From NCBI RefSeq assembly GCF_036555685.1, contig NZ_DATBKY010000291.1, positions 1-45,216 of the forward strand: a DNA stretch of 45,216 nucleotides, written 5' to 3'. The position numbers were made by a program, and so were the translations under genes. A model generated the notes under the pieces. That model was not told the origin of the DNA, made no database searches, and saw only the letters and a program-made list of their open reading frames with translations. How positions within the stretch are numbered: the stretch's first letter is position 1; the number at the start of each line of letters is the position of its first letter. This DNA is from Actinophytocola sp036555685. GTDB taxonomy: Bacteria > Actinomycetota > Actinomycetes > Mycobacteriales > Pseudonocardiaceae. Shown one piece after another: positions 7,237-14,038 of this stretch.

Positions 7237-8057
7237 GCGGAACTGATCACGAGCTCGAGCGGGCGGCGTTCGGGGACCGGCCGGACCTATCTATATACGG
7301 CACGCCCGCGCGGCCGCGGGACCGGTGGCTCGCGGCGGTCGTCCTCGGCGGCCAGGGCCGGTACGCACGCGCCGCGACGCTGCTCGGCGACCTGCTCACC
7401 CACCCGGACCCGGAGCTGGCCGCGCTCGCGTGCGCGACGCTCGCCTCGCACCGACGCCAGCTCGGTGGGCACGCCGCGGCCCGCGTGCTCGACGCGGCCG
7501 GGCATGCCCGGCTGTCCGGCCGCCCGGACGCCGTCGAGGCCCGGTCGGACGTCCTGCTCGGGCTCGCCGCCGACGCCGTCGGCGCCGGGCGGCTCGGCGA
7601 GGCGCGCCGGCTCGCCGCGCGGGCGCCGGCGGCCGGCTGGCGGGCCGCCGTCCGGGGTGGGTGGGTGAACGCCGAGATCGAGCTGTCCGCGGGCCGGCCG
7701 GCGGAAGCGGTCGCGCACGCCGAGCCGGCCGCCGCCCGCGCCGCGGAGTCGGGCTCGGTGCGGCACCGGATCAAGTCCGGGCTGGTTCTCGGCGCCGCAC
7801 TCGCGGCGCGCGGAGACCATGCCGCCGCCAGGAAGATCGTGGGCCCCGCACTCGACGACGCGCGCGATCTCGAGCTGTTGTCGCTGGTCTGGCCCGGCGC
7901 GTTGATCATGGCCGAGCTGGCTCCCGATCGCGCGGACACGAATTGTCAGTGGGCGGCGATAGCTTTACGGAGCGTGTTGCGCCGGGCGGATCCGGTCGGT
8001 CGCCGGCTCGCCGAGGAGTCCGCGTGGGTGCCTCGGCTCGCTGGCCCAACCGGGTGA
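7233..8057 (+). CDS. Conserved TPR-like protein (Rv3415c-type)
   Basis: A 274-residue Ala/Arg-rich helical protein with no membrane segment or catalytic motif that I recognise. Pairs of helices such as RYARAATLLGDLLTHPDPELAALACATLASHRRQ and GRLGEARRLAARAP give a TPR-like, likely protein-binding solenoid. Length (mycobacterial Rv3415c is 275 residues as I recall) and position between the WhiB3 locus and sigD indicate the same family, function unknown. The start GTG 7233 overlaps the MerR-like stop by four bases, so translation is probably coupled. Codon 245 (7965-7967) is TTA. There is an unusual AT-rich patch near 7288-7300 in the coding sequence. Confidence 0.8.
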   Translation: MSGTDHELERAAFGDRPDLSIYGTPARPRDRWLAAVVLGGQGRYARAATLLGDLLTHPDPELAALACATLASHRRQLGGHAAARVLDAAGHARLSGRPDAVEARSDVLLGLAADAVGAGRLGEARRLAARAPAAGWRAAVRGGWVNAEIELSAGRPAEAVAHAEPAAARAAESGSVRHRIKSGLVLGAALAARGDHAAARKIVGPALDDARDLELLSLVWPGALIMAELAPDRADTNCQWAAIALRSVLRRADPVGRRLAEESAWVPRLAGPTG

Positions 8058-8178
8058 CGGGGCGGGTACGGACATCTGGGCGAACTGGTCGGAAGAATTA
8101 CCACCAGATCGTGTCAAGGTTCGCCCCGAAGCGTCCGATAGGGAGGAGTACGTCACTCGGCTGCAGGAAGGAGTCCCC

Positions 8179-8775
8179 GTGACGACGGTCTTGATTTGCG
8201 ACGACCGCCGCGGTGTGCGGGAAGGCTTGACCCGTGTCATGTCCGCGGTTCCAGGGGTTAGTCGCATCGACTGCGTAGCGCACGGTGACGAGCTGCTCGC
8301 CAGATTCTCCCGGGCTCCGGTCGATGTCGTACTGGTGGGCACACAACGTGCCGTACCGACCGGGGTCGAGGCGACCCGCCGGCTGGTGTCGGCCAACCCG
8401 CAGGCCAACGTGATCGTCTTCGGCGCCCCGGACGACGCCAGCAGCATCGCGGCGGCGATCGCCGGCGGTGCCCGTGGGTACCTCCGCTGGGACGCCTCGC
8501 GTCCCGAGCTGGTGGCCGCCCTCGCCCACACGCTTGCGAGCACCTCGGTGCCCGCGCCGCGCCAGCCGTCCGACCCGGGCGTCCAGCTCACCGACCGCGA
8601 GCTCCAGGTGCTCCGCGGCATGGCCATGGGCAAGAGCAACGGGCAGATCGGGCGTGAGCTGTACCTGTCCGAGGACACCGTGAAGACCCACGCGCGCCGG
8701 CTGTTCCGCAAGCTCGGCGTTCGTGACCGCGCCCAGGCTGTCGCGCACGGCTTCCGGCGTGGCCTCGTCTCCTGA
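8179..8775 (+). CDS. bldM: BldM-type orphan response regulator (atypical receiver)
   Basis: A 198-residue developmental regulator with receiver (1-120) and LuxR/NarL HTH (about 137-198). The output domain TDRELQVLRGMAMGKSNGQIGRELYLSEDTVKTHARRLFRKLG is nearly that of Streptomyces BldM, and the gene sits by whiD and sigD as it does there. BldM acts as a homodimer and as a heterodimer with WhiI in Streptomyces. The receiver is degenerate: aligned on BldM, position 54, the phospho-acceptor Asp, is Gly (VVLVGTQRAVPTG), although the acidic DD pair near residues 8-9 is kept. No histidine kinase is adjacent. Phosphorylation-independent action is inferred. AAGGAG (8168-8173) supports GTG 8179. Confidence 0.9.
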   Translation: MTTVLICDDRRGVREGLTRVMSAVPGVSRIDCVAHGDELLARFSRAPVDVVLVGTQRAVPTGVEATRRLVSANPQANVIVFGAPDDASSIAAAIAGGARGYLRWDASRPELVAALAHTLASTSVPAPRQPSDPGVQLTDRELQVLRGMAMGKSNGQIGRELYLSEDTVKTHARRLFRKLGVRDRAQAVAHGFRRGLVS

Positions 8776-8818
8776 CGGACCGGCCGACGAACTGACGTAC
8801 GACGAACGAGCGTTCCGG

Positions 8819-8853
8819 ACGACGCCACCCGCAGGCCGTGTGGGAGGCGTCGT
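8819..8853 (+). terminator. Terminator after bldM
   Basis: ACGACGCC (8819-8826) pairs with GGCGTCGT (8846-8853); the stem continues inward with CCC/GGG past one A/A mismatch. A run of five T lies about 20 bases further on (8871-8875). It begins 43 bases after the bldM stop. Confidence 0.65.
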
Positions 8854-8920
8854 TCAGCGCGTTTCTGGACTTTTTCTCGCGTGACCGGTAGGACGTCATG
8901 TAGAGGTTCGGTCACGGAGA

Positions 8921-8936
8921 GACACGACGCCGTGTC
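8921..8936 (+). promoter_or_regulatory. Hairpin in the sigD upstream region
   Basis: GACACG-ACGC-CGTGTC forms a 6-bp stem with a tetraloop. Further short stems follow (CCCAC/GTGGG and GTGGC/GCCAC within 8968-9014). Together with the small ORF they suggest a structured leader ahead of sigD, but no known RNA family is recognised. Confidence 0.35.
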
Positions 8937-8963
8937 GCTCACCAGCGCCTAAGGAGCACCATT

Positions 8964-9026
8964 GTGTCCCACGGTACGGTGGGTGACGCCCGGATGAGTG
9001 GCGGCACAAGCCACTACGAGCTGTGA
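8964..9026 (+). CDS. Candidate 20-codon small ORF upstream of sigD
   Basis: Too short for routine calling. GTG at 8964 is preceded at 7 bases by a strong SD, AAGGAG (8951-8956), and reads MSHGTVGDARMSGGTSHYEL to TGA at 9024-9026, 47 bases before sigD. It shows no family likeness or membrane segment. Since sigD itself lacks a good SD, this could be a regulatory upstream ORF, or the SD-like string could be chance. Confidence 0.4.
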   Translation: MSHGTVGDARMSGGTSHYEL

Positions 9027-9073
9027 CGCCGGGCTGACCGTACCTGCACGTAACACTGAGGCTGCTCGCTGCG

Positions 9074-9646
9074 ATGACCACATTGGGGGACGGACTGGAC
9101 GCATCAGTAGGTGCTGCCGTCGAGGGCGATCCACGCGCCATTGACCGGGTGCTCGCGTCCATCCGGCCCTTAGTCGTGCGGTACTGCCGCGCGCGAGTAG
9201 GCAGGCAGGAGCGTTCGTTCGCTTCGGCAGACGACGTAGCACAGGAGGTGTGTCTCGCGGTGCTCACGGCATTGCCCAGCTACCGCGACCAGGGGCGACC
9301 ATTCCTGGCGTTCGTGTATGGCATTGCCGCGCACAAGGTCGCCGATGCACATCGGGCGGCAGGCCGTAACCGATCCGAGCCGGTCGCCGACGTTCCTGAT
9401 GAACCGGAGACCGCTGCCGGTCCGGAGCAACGTGCCATGCAGGCAGACCTCAGCCGTCGGATGAACGACCTGCTGGAGGTCTTACCGGACAAGCAGCGGG
9501 ACATCGTGCTGCTACGAGTCGTGGTAGGACTCTCGGCCGAGGAGACCGCGGAGGCGGTGGGCTCGACACCGGGAGCGGTCCGGGTGGCGCAACATCGAGC
9601 GTTGGCCCGGTTACGAAAGACGTTGTCCGCGGAGGAGGTGGTCTGA
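9074..9646 (+). CDS. sigD: ECF-type RNA polymerase sigma factor SigD
   Basis: A 190-residue alternative sigma factor. Region 2 covers about 23-95 (SIRPLVVRYCRARVG, SADDVAQEVCLAVLTALP, FLAFVYGIAAHKVADAHRAAGR) and region 4 about 130-180 (LPDKQRDIVLLRVVVGLSAEETAEAVGSTPGAVRVAQHRALARL). These closely match mycobacterial SigD, and the order sigD-rsdA is the same. Three leucines are encoded by TTA (9170, 9482, 9611), striking in such GC-rich DNA. ATG 9074 gives an N-terminus aligning with SigD but has only a weak, distant GAGG. Activity is expected to be held by the membrane anti-sigma factor encoded immediately downstream (stop and next ATG are adjacent). Confidence 0.95.
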   Translation: MTTLGDGLDASVGAAVEGDPRAIDRVLASIRPLVVRYCRARVGRQERSFASADDVAQEVCLAVLTALPSYRDQGRPFLAFVYGIAAHKVADAHRAAGRNRSEPVADVPDEPETAAGPEQRAMQADLSRRMNDLLEVLPDKQRDIVLLRVVVGLSAEETAEAVGSTPGAVRVAQHRALARLRKTLSAEEVV

Positions 9647-10624
9647 ATGGGTGATCGGAGAAGTCACGGCGAGCCGGGTATCGGCCTGCCACAGGACGAC
9701 CGGCCTACCGAGGCCGACCCTTCCGATGGCAACACAGCCGAGTTCGACCTGTCGCTCGTACATGCCGACGACGAGTACCTGGACATGCTGGGTGCCGCCA
9801 GCCTCGACGACCCGGACGGCGTGCCCGACGACGAGCTGAGCCGGCTGCTCATGTCGTGGCGCCGCGACGTCGAGACCGAGCCCATCGGCGACCTCGTCGA
9901 CGAGCAGCTCGCCACAGTCACCGTGCAGGCGGCCCGGCTGCGCCGCAAGCGGCGCCCGCGCCTGCTCGTTCCCGTCGCCGCCGCGGCCGCCGTCCTCGCG
10001 ATCGCCTTCGCCGGTGTCGGGCTCGCCGCACGCGACGCCCAGCCGGGCGACACGTTATGGGCGCTCACCAAGGTGCTCTACTCCGACCACGCGCGTTCCG
10101 TGGAGGCAGCCGAGGCGGTCAAGGCCGACCTGCGGGAGGCGCAGGCCGCGCTGACCGACGGCAACGTGGACGAGGCGAAGTCCAAGCTCGAGGCCGCGCA
10201 CGCGCAGCTCCCGGTCGTCCTGACCGAGGACGGCCAGAAGGCGCTCGAGAAGCAGCACGCGCAGCTGCTGGCCCAGCTCCCCGGCAGCACGTCCGGCGAG
10301 GCGCCGCAGCCGCCGCTGCCCAACCCGACCACCGCGCCCGACCCGGGTACCGGCAGCGGGACCGGCACGGACCCGGGCACCGACCCACAGGAGCCGACCA
10401 GCCCGGACACCAGCCAGAGCACGCCGCCGGACACGACGCCGCCGGAAACGACCACGCCGCCGCCGTCCTCGACCGAGAGCCGCAGTGAGGAGCCGCCGAA
10501 CGGTGACCCGGTGGGCGAGGGCGCGCCCCTCGGTGCCGAGTCCGCACCGGGCGTGAGCGACAGCAGCACCAGTGGCAGTGGCGACGAGACCGGCAGCGGC
10601 ACGGTCAGCGAGCCGACCGGCTGA
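9647..10624 (+). CDS. rsdA: Membrane anti-sigma-D factor RsdA
   Basis: A 325-residue single-pass membrane protein. The cytoplasmic N-terminus (1-100) contains the acidic region EFDLSLVHADDEYLDMLGAA, expected to bind SigD, then a basic stop RLRRKRRPR and one membrane helix at 106-126. Outside, residues 130-215 are charged and helical (AVKADLREAQAALTDG), and 215-325 is a Pro/Thr/Gly/Ser-rich wall-spanning tail. This layout and the ATG directly after the sigD stop fit RsdA (Rv3413c), whose cytosolic domain is released by proteolysis in mycobacteria. Codon 137 (10055-10057) is TTA. The tail is low-complexity and probably variable between strains. Confidence 0.9.
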   Translation: MGDRRSHGEPGIGLPQDDRPTEADPSDGNTAEFDLSLVHADDEYLDMLGAASLDDPDGVPDDELSRLLMSWRRDVETEPIGDLVDEQLATVTVQAARLRRKRRPRLLVPVAAAAAVLAIAFAGVGLAARDAQPGDTLWALTKVLYSDHARSVEAAEAVKADLREAQAALTDGNVDEAKSKLEAAHAQLPVVLTEDGQKALEKQHAQLLAQLPGSTSGEAPQPPLPNPTTAPDPGTGSGTGTDPGTDPQEPTSPDTSQSTPPDTTPPETTTPPPSSTESRSEEPPNGDPVGEGAPLGAESAPGVSDSSTSGSGDETGSGTVSEPTG

Positions 10625-10643
10625 GCCCGGCCCGACGAACGCC

Positions 10644-10823
10644 ATGCTCGCAGGTCACGTGTACAGCCAGGCACCGCGCTGCGCGGAATGCGGCGGCCGT
10701 GCGCTGCTCGTTGAGGAGGCCGTACGGGCCCTGGTGAGGGAGTCCCTCGGCCGGCTGGTGGCACGCAGGTGCCCGCAGGAGGACGGCTGGCACATCCACG
10801 ACCCGGCCAACGAGTCCCGCTAG
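10644..10823 (+). CDS. Small hypothetical protein with CxxC motif
   Basis: A 59-residue ORF beginning MLAGHVYSQAPRCAECGG, with a helical middle (LLVEEAVRALVRESLGRLVARR) and a C-terminal CPQEDGWHIHDP. Two cysteines in CxxC plus a third Cys and two His near the end could bind zinc. No family is recognised. It follows rsdA by 19 bases and ends against the convergent DUF5319 gene. There is no strong SD, so the start is uncertain, but codon bias is as expected for coding sequence. Confidence 0.5.
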   Translation: MLAGHVYSQAPRCAECGGRALLVEEAVRALVRESLGRLVARRCPQEDGWHIHDPANESR

Positions 10824-10835
10824 CCGCCGGTCGGC

Positions 10836-10866
10836 GCGGCCGAACCAGACCGGTCCGGCCGGCCGC
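10836..10866. terminator. GC-rich hairpin between convergent genes
   Basis: GCGGCCG (10836-10842) pairs with CGGCCGC (10860-10866) around a 17-base loop, between the stops at 10823 and 10873. No T-run follows, so termination is only suggested by position. Confidence 0.4.
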
Positions 10867-10872
10867 GGTGCG

Positions 10873-11262
10873 TCAGTTCTTCTGTGGGATCGGGGCGCTC
10901 TTGGCCGTCGCGGTTACGCCGTCGATGAACCCGCGGCAGTACTCCCACGACACGTATGCCGACGGGTTCGGGTCGAAGGCCGGCTCGTGGGGGCGCATGC
11001 GGCCGTCGTTGAGCAGCTGTTCCAGCGAGGCGCGCAGCAGCGCCCAATCGTGGTAGTGGGGCTCCTGGCACTCGGCGCAGTCGACCACCACGCCGCGTAC
11101 CGCGCGTTGTTCCAGCAGCGCCTGGTAGACGCCGAGGTCCCGTAGATCGGCGAGCAACTCGGCGCGTTCCTGCGCGGTGACCGGCTCCTCGCCGTGTTCG
11201 TCGGGGCTGTCCAGGGCCCGCGCCGGGTCGTTCGGATCGCCCGCGAACGGGTCCAGCGGCAT
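10873..11262 (-). CDS. DUF5319 protein (Rv3412-type)
   Basis: A 129-residue cytoplasmic protein of unknown function conserved across actinobacteria next to guaB. Landmarks are the start MPLDPFAGDPNDPA, the middle VVVDCAECQEPHYHDWALLRASLEQLL with C62 and C65, and AYVSWEYCRGFIDG with C109. ATG 11262 has GAGGGA 8 bases upstream; GTG 11277 is also in frame but lies in front of that SD. It runs divergently from guaB with a spacer of 100 bases and convergently to the small gene at 10644. Its role cannot be stated; the three cysteines might hold a metal. Confidence 0.9.
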   Translation of the reverse strand: MPLDPFAGDPNDPARALDSPDEHGEEPVTAQERAELLADLRDLGVYQALLEQRAVRGVVVDCAECQEPHYHDWALLRASLEQLLNDGRMRPHEPAFDPNPSAYVSWEYCRGFIDGVTATAKSAPIPQKN

Positions 11263-11362
11263 CGCGTCTTCCCTCACGCCCCGCACGGTACCGGGCCGAC
11301 CCCGCAACCAGTCCAGATACCATTGGATATCGGTGTCCAACCTGCACAAACGGAAGGCACAC

Positions 11363-12865
11363 ATGTCCACCCCTGACGGCGTCCCGGCCAAGTTCGCCAT
11401 GCTCGGCCTGACCTTCGACGACGTGCTGCTCCAGCCGTCCGAGTCCGACGTGGTGCCCGGCGAGGTGGACACCAGCACCCGGCTGACCCGCAACGTCTCG
11501 CTGCGGATCCCCCTGGTCAGCGCCGCCATGGACACCGTCACCGAGGCCCGCATGGCGATCGCCATGGCGCGCCAGGGCGGCATCGGGATCCTCCAGCGCA
11601 ACCTCTCGATCGAGGAGCACGCGCGCCAGGCGGAGACCGTCAAGCGCTCCGAGGCCGGCATGGTCACCGACCCGATCACGTGCCTGCCCACCGACACGCT
11701 CGCCGAGGTCGACGCGCTCTGCGCCCGCTACCGCATCTCCGGCGTCCCCGTCACCGACGCCGAGGGCACGCTCGTCGGCATCATCACCAACCGCGACATG
11801 CGCTTCGAGGTCGACCACACCAAGCAGGTCAGCGAGGTCATGACCAAGGGCCCGCTGGTGACCGCCCAGGTCGGCGTCAGCGCGGACGCGGCGCTCGGGC
11901 TGCTGCGCCGGCACAAGGTCGAGAAGCTCCCGATCATCGACAACGCCGGCAAGCTGCGCGGGCTGATTACCGTCAAGGACTTCGTCAAGACCGAGCAGTA
12001 CCCGTTCGCCACCAAGGACATCGACGGCCGCCTGCTCTGCGGCGCGGCGGTCGGCGTCGGCGACGACGGGTACAAGCGCGCGATGACGCTGGTCGACGCC
12101 GGCGTGGACGTGCTCATGGTCGACACCGCCCACGGCCACTCCCGCGGCGTGATCGACATGGTCGCCAAGCTCAAGACCGAGCTGGGCGACGCCGTGGACG
12201 TCGTCGGCGGCAACGTCGCCACCCGGGAGGGCGCGCAGGCGCTGGTCGACGCGGGCGCGGACGGCGTGAAGGTCGGCGTCGGGCCCGGCTCGATCTGCAC
12301 GACGCGCGTCGTGGCCGGCGTCGGGGTCCCGCAGATCACCGCGATCTACCAGGCCGACCTCGCGTGCCGCCCGGCCGGCGTGCCGGTGATCGGCGACGGC
12401 GGCATCCAGTACTCCGGCGACATCGCCAAGGCCATCGCGGCCGGCGCGTCCGCGGTCATGCTCGGCAGCCTGCTCGCCGGTACGGCCGAGGCGCCGGGTG
12501 ACGTGATCCTGGTCAACGGCAAGCAGTTCAAGACCTACCGCGGCATGGGCTCGCTCGCGGCCATGCAGTCGCGCGGCGAGGCCAGGTCGTACTCGAAGGA
12601 CCGCTACTTCCAGGACGACGTGCTGAGCGAGGACAAGCTCGTGCCCGAGGGCGTGGAGGGGCGGATCCCCTTCCGCGGCCCGCTCTCGCAGGTCGTGCAC
12701 CAGCTGGTCGGCGGCCTGCGGTCGGGCATGGGCTACACGGGCTCGCGGGCGATCTCCGAGCTGCAGCACGCCCAGCTCGTCCGGATCACCGCGGCCGGGC
12801 TCAAGGAGAGCCACCCGCACGACGTGACGATGACCGTCGAGGCGCCCAACTACACGACCCGTTGA
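11363..12865 (+). CDS. guaB: IMP dehydrogenase GuaB
   Basis: A 500-residue enzyme that oxidises IMP to XMP with NAD+, the committed step of GMP synthesis. The barrel begins LTFDDVLLQPSESDVVP. A pair of CBS domains is inserted at about 105-225 (VTDPITCLPTDTLAEV, VMTKGPLVTAQ). The catalytic Cys is C312 in GPGSICTTR, followed by the GGIQYSGDIAKAIAAGASAVMLGS phosphate site and flap residues RGMGSLAAM. Length is normal. ATG 11363 has GGAAGG 5 bases upstream. An imperfect inverted repeat TTGGA/TCCAA (about 11324-11341) lies upstream in the divergent spacer. The guaB3 gene follows at 39 bases. Confidence 0.97.
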   Translation: MSTPDGVPAKFAMLGLTFDDVLLQPSESDVVPGEVDTSTRLTRNVSLRIPLVSAAMDTVTEARMAIAMARQGGIGILQRNLSIEEHARQAETVKRSEAGMVTDPITCLPTDTLAEVDALCARYRISGVPVTDAEGTLVGIITNRDMRFEVDHTKQVSEVMTKGPLVTAQVGVSADAALGLLRRHKVEKLPIIDNAGKLRGLITVKDFVKTEQYPFATKDIDGRLLCGAAVGVGDDGYKRAMTLVDAGVDVLMVDTAHGHSRGVIDMVAKLKTELGDAVDVVGGNVATREGAQALVDAGADGVKVGVGPGSICTTRVVAGVGVPQITAIYQADLACRPAGVPVIGDGGIQYSGDIAKAIAAGASAVMLGSLLAGTAEAPGDVILVNGKQFKTYRGMGSLAAMQSRGEARSYSKDRYFQDDVLSEDKLVPEGVEGRIPFRGPLSQVVHQLVGGLRSGMGYTGSRAISELQHAQLVRITAAGLKESHPHDVTMTVEAPNYTTR

Positions 12866-12904
12866 CGCTGCGCTGAGGCGGCGCATTCAGGAAGGACCAC
12901 CCCG

Positions 12905-14038
12905 GTGCCGGATGTTGTCGAGATCGGCATGGGCCGGACGGGCCGGCGCGGATACGGGCTGGACGAGATCCAGATCGTGCCGTCGCGCCGGACCCGCTCG
13001 TCCCAGGACGTGTCCACCGCGTGGCAGATCGACGCCTACCGCTTCGACATTCCACTGATCACGCACCCGACGGACGCGGTCGTCTCGCCGGACTCCGCCG
13101 TCGCGATCGGCGGGCTCGGTGGGCTCGGCGTGCTCAACGCGGAGGGCCTGTGGGCCCGGCACGCGAACGTCGAGGAGGCGCTCGCCAAGGTCCAGCAGGC
13201 TGCTGACGACGCCGACCTCACCGCGCTCACCCGCGTCCTGCAGGAGCTGCACGCCGCGCCGATCCGGCCGGAGCTGGTCGCCGAGGCTATCAAGAAGGTC
13301 ACCGCGTCCGGGGTCACCGCCGCCGCGCGGGTCAGCCCGCAGCGCGCCGCCGAGCTCACGCCCGACCTGCTCGCGGCCGGCGTCGAGATCCTGGTCGTGC
13401 AGGGGACGATCGTGTCCGCCGAGCACGTGGCGAAGGGCGGCGAGCCGCTCAACCTCAAGTCGTTCATCGCCGAGCTCGACGTGCCGGTCATCGCCGGCGG
13501 CGTGCACGACTACCGGACCGCCATGCACCTCATGCGCACCGGCGCGGCAGGCGTGCTCGTCGGCTACGGCTCCGGCCCGGTGACCACGACCGACAGCGTG
13601 CTGGGCATCGGCGTGCCGATGGCCACCGCGATCATCGACGCGGCCGCCGCGCGGCGGGACTACCTCGACGAGACCGGTGGCCGCTACGTCCACGTGATCG
13701 CCGACGGCGGTGTCGAGTGCAGCGGCGACCTCGCGAAGTCGATCGCGTGCGGTGCCGACGCGGTCATGCTCGGCGCGCCGCTCGCGGCGGCGGCCGAGGC
13801 GCCCGGCAAGGGGCTGTACTGGACGGCCGCCGCCGCGCACCCGTCGCTGCCGCGCAGCCGGGTCGCGCCGGTCGCCGGCGACGAGGACGTCGTGGACCTG
13901 CGCACGCTGCTGTTCGGCCCGTCCTCGGACGCCGAGGGCCTGATCAACCTGTTCGGGGCGCTGCGCCGGGCGATGGCGAAGACGGGCTACTCCGACGTGA
14001 AGGAGTTCCAGAAGGTCGGCCTGACGGTGCGCGCATGA
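12905..14038 (+). CDS. guaB3: GuaB3-family IMP-dehydrogenase-like protein
   Basis: A 377-residue protein with the IMPDH/GMP-reductase barrel but without CBS domains. EIGMGRTGRRGYGLDEIQIVPSRRTRS, ITHPTDAVVSP and VHVIADGGVECSGDLAKSIACGADAVMLG closely match Rv3410c GuaB3. The loop that bears the catalytic Cys in GuaB reads GYGSGPVTTTDSVLGIG, with no cysteine, as I recall also for the mycobacterial protein. Normal IMPDH catalysis is therefore doubtful, and a regulatory or different role is possible. GTG 12905 has AGGAAGGA 8 bases upstream. The stop overlaps the start of the tandem acetyltransferase (ATGA), so the two are translationally coupled. Confidence 0.93.
   Translation: MPDVVEIGMGRTGRRGYGLDEIQIVPSRRTRSSQDVSTAWQIDAYRFDIPLITHPTDAVVSPDSAVAIGGLGGLGVLNAEGLWARHANVEEALAKVQQAADDADLTALTRVLQELHAAPIRPELVAEAIKKVTASGVTAAARVSPQRAAELTPDLLAAGVEILVVQGTIVSAEHVAKGGEPLNLKSFIAELDVPVIAGGVHDYRTAMHLMRTGAAGVLVGYGSGPVTTTDSVLGIGVPMATAIIDAAAARRDYLDETGGRYVHVIADGGVECSGDLAKSIACGADAVMLGAPLAAAAEAPGKGLYWTAAAAHPSLPRSRVAPVAGDEDVVDLRTLLFGPSSDAEGLINLFGALRRAMAKTGYSDVKEFQKVGLTVRA

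Noticed and set aside
8058..8178. A BldN-type promoter upstream of bldM as in Streptomyces.
   Set aside because: I could not find a matching -35/-10 pair with correct spacing in these 121 bases.
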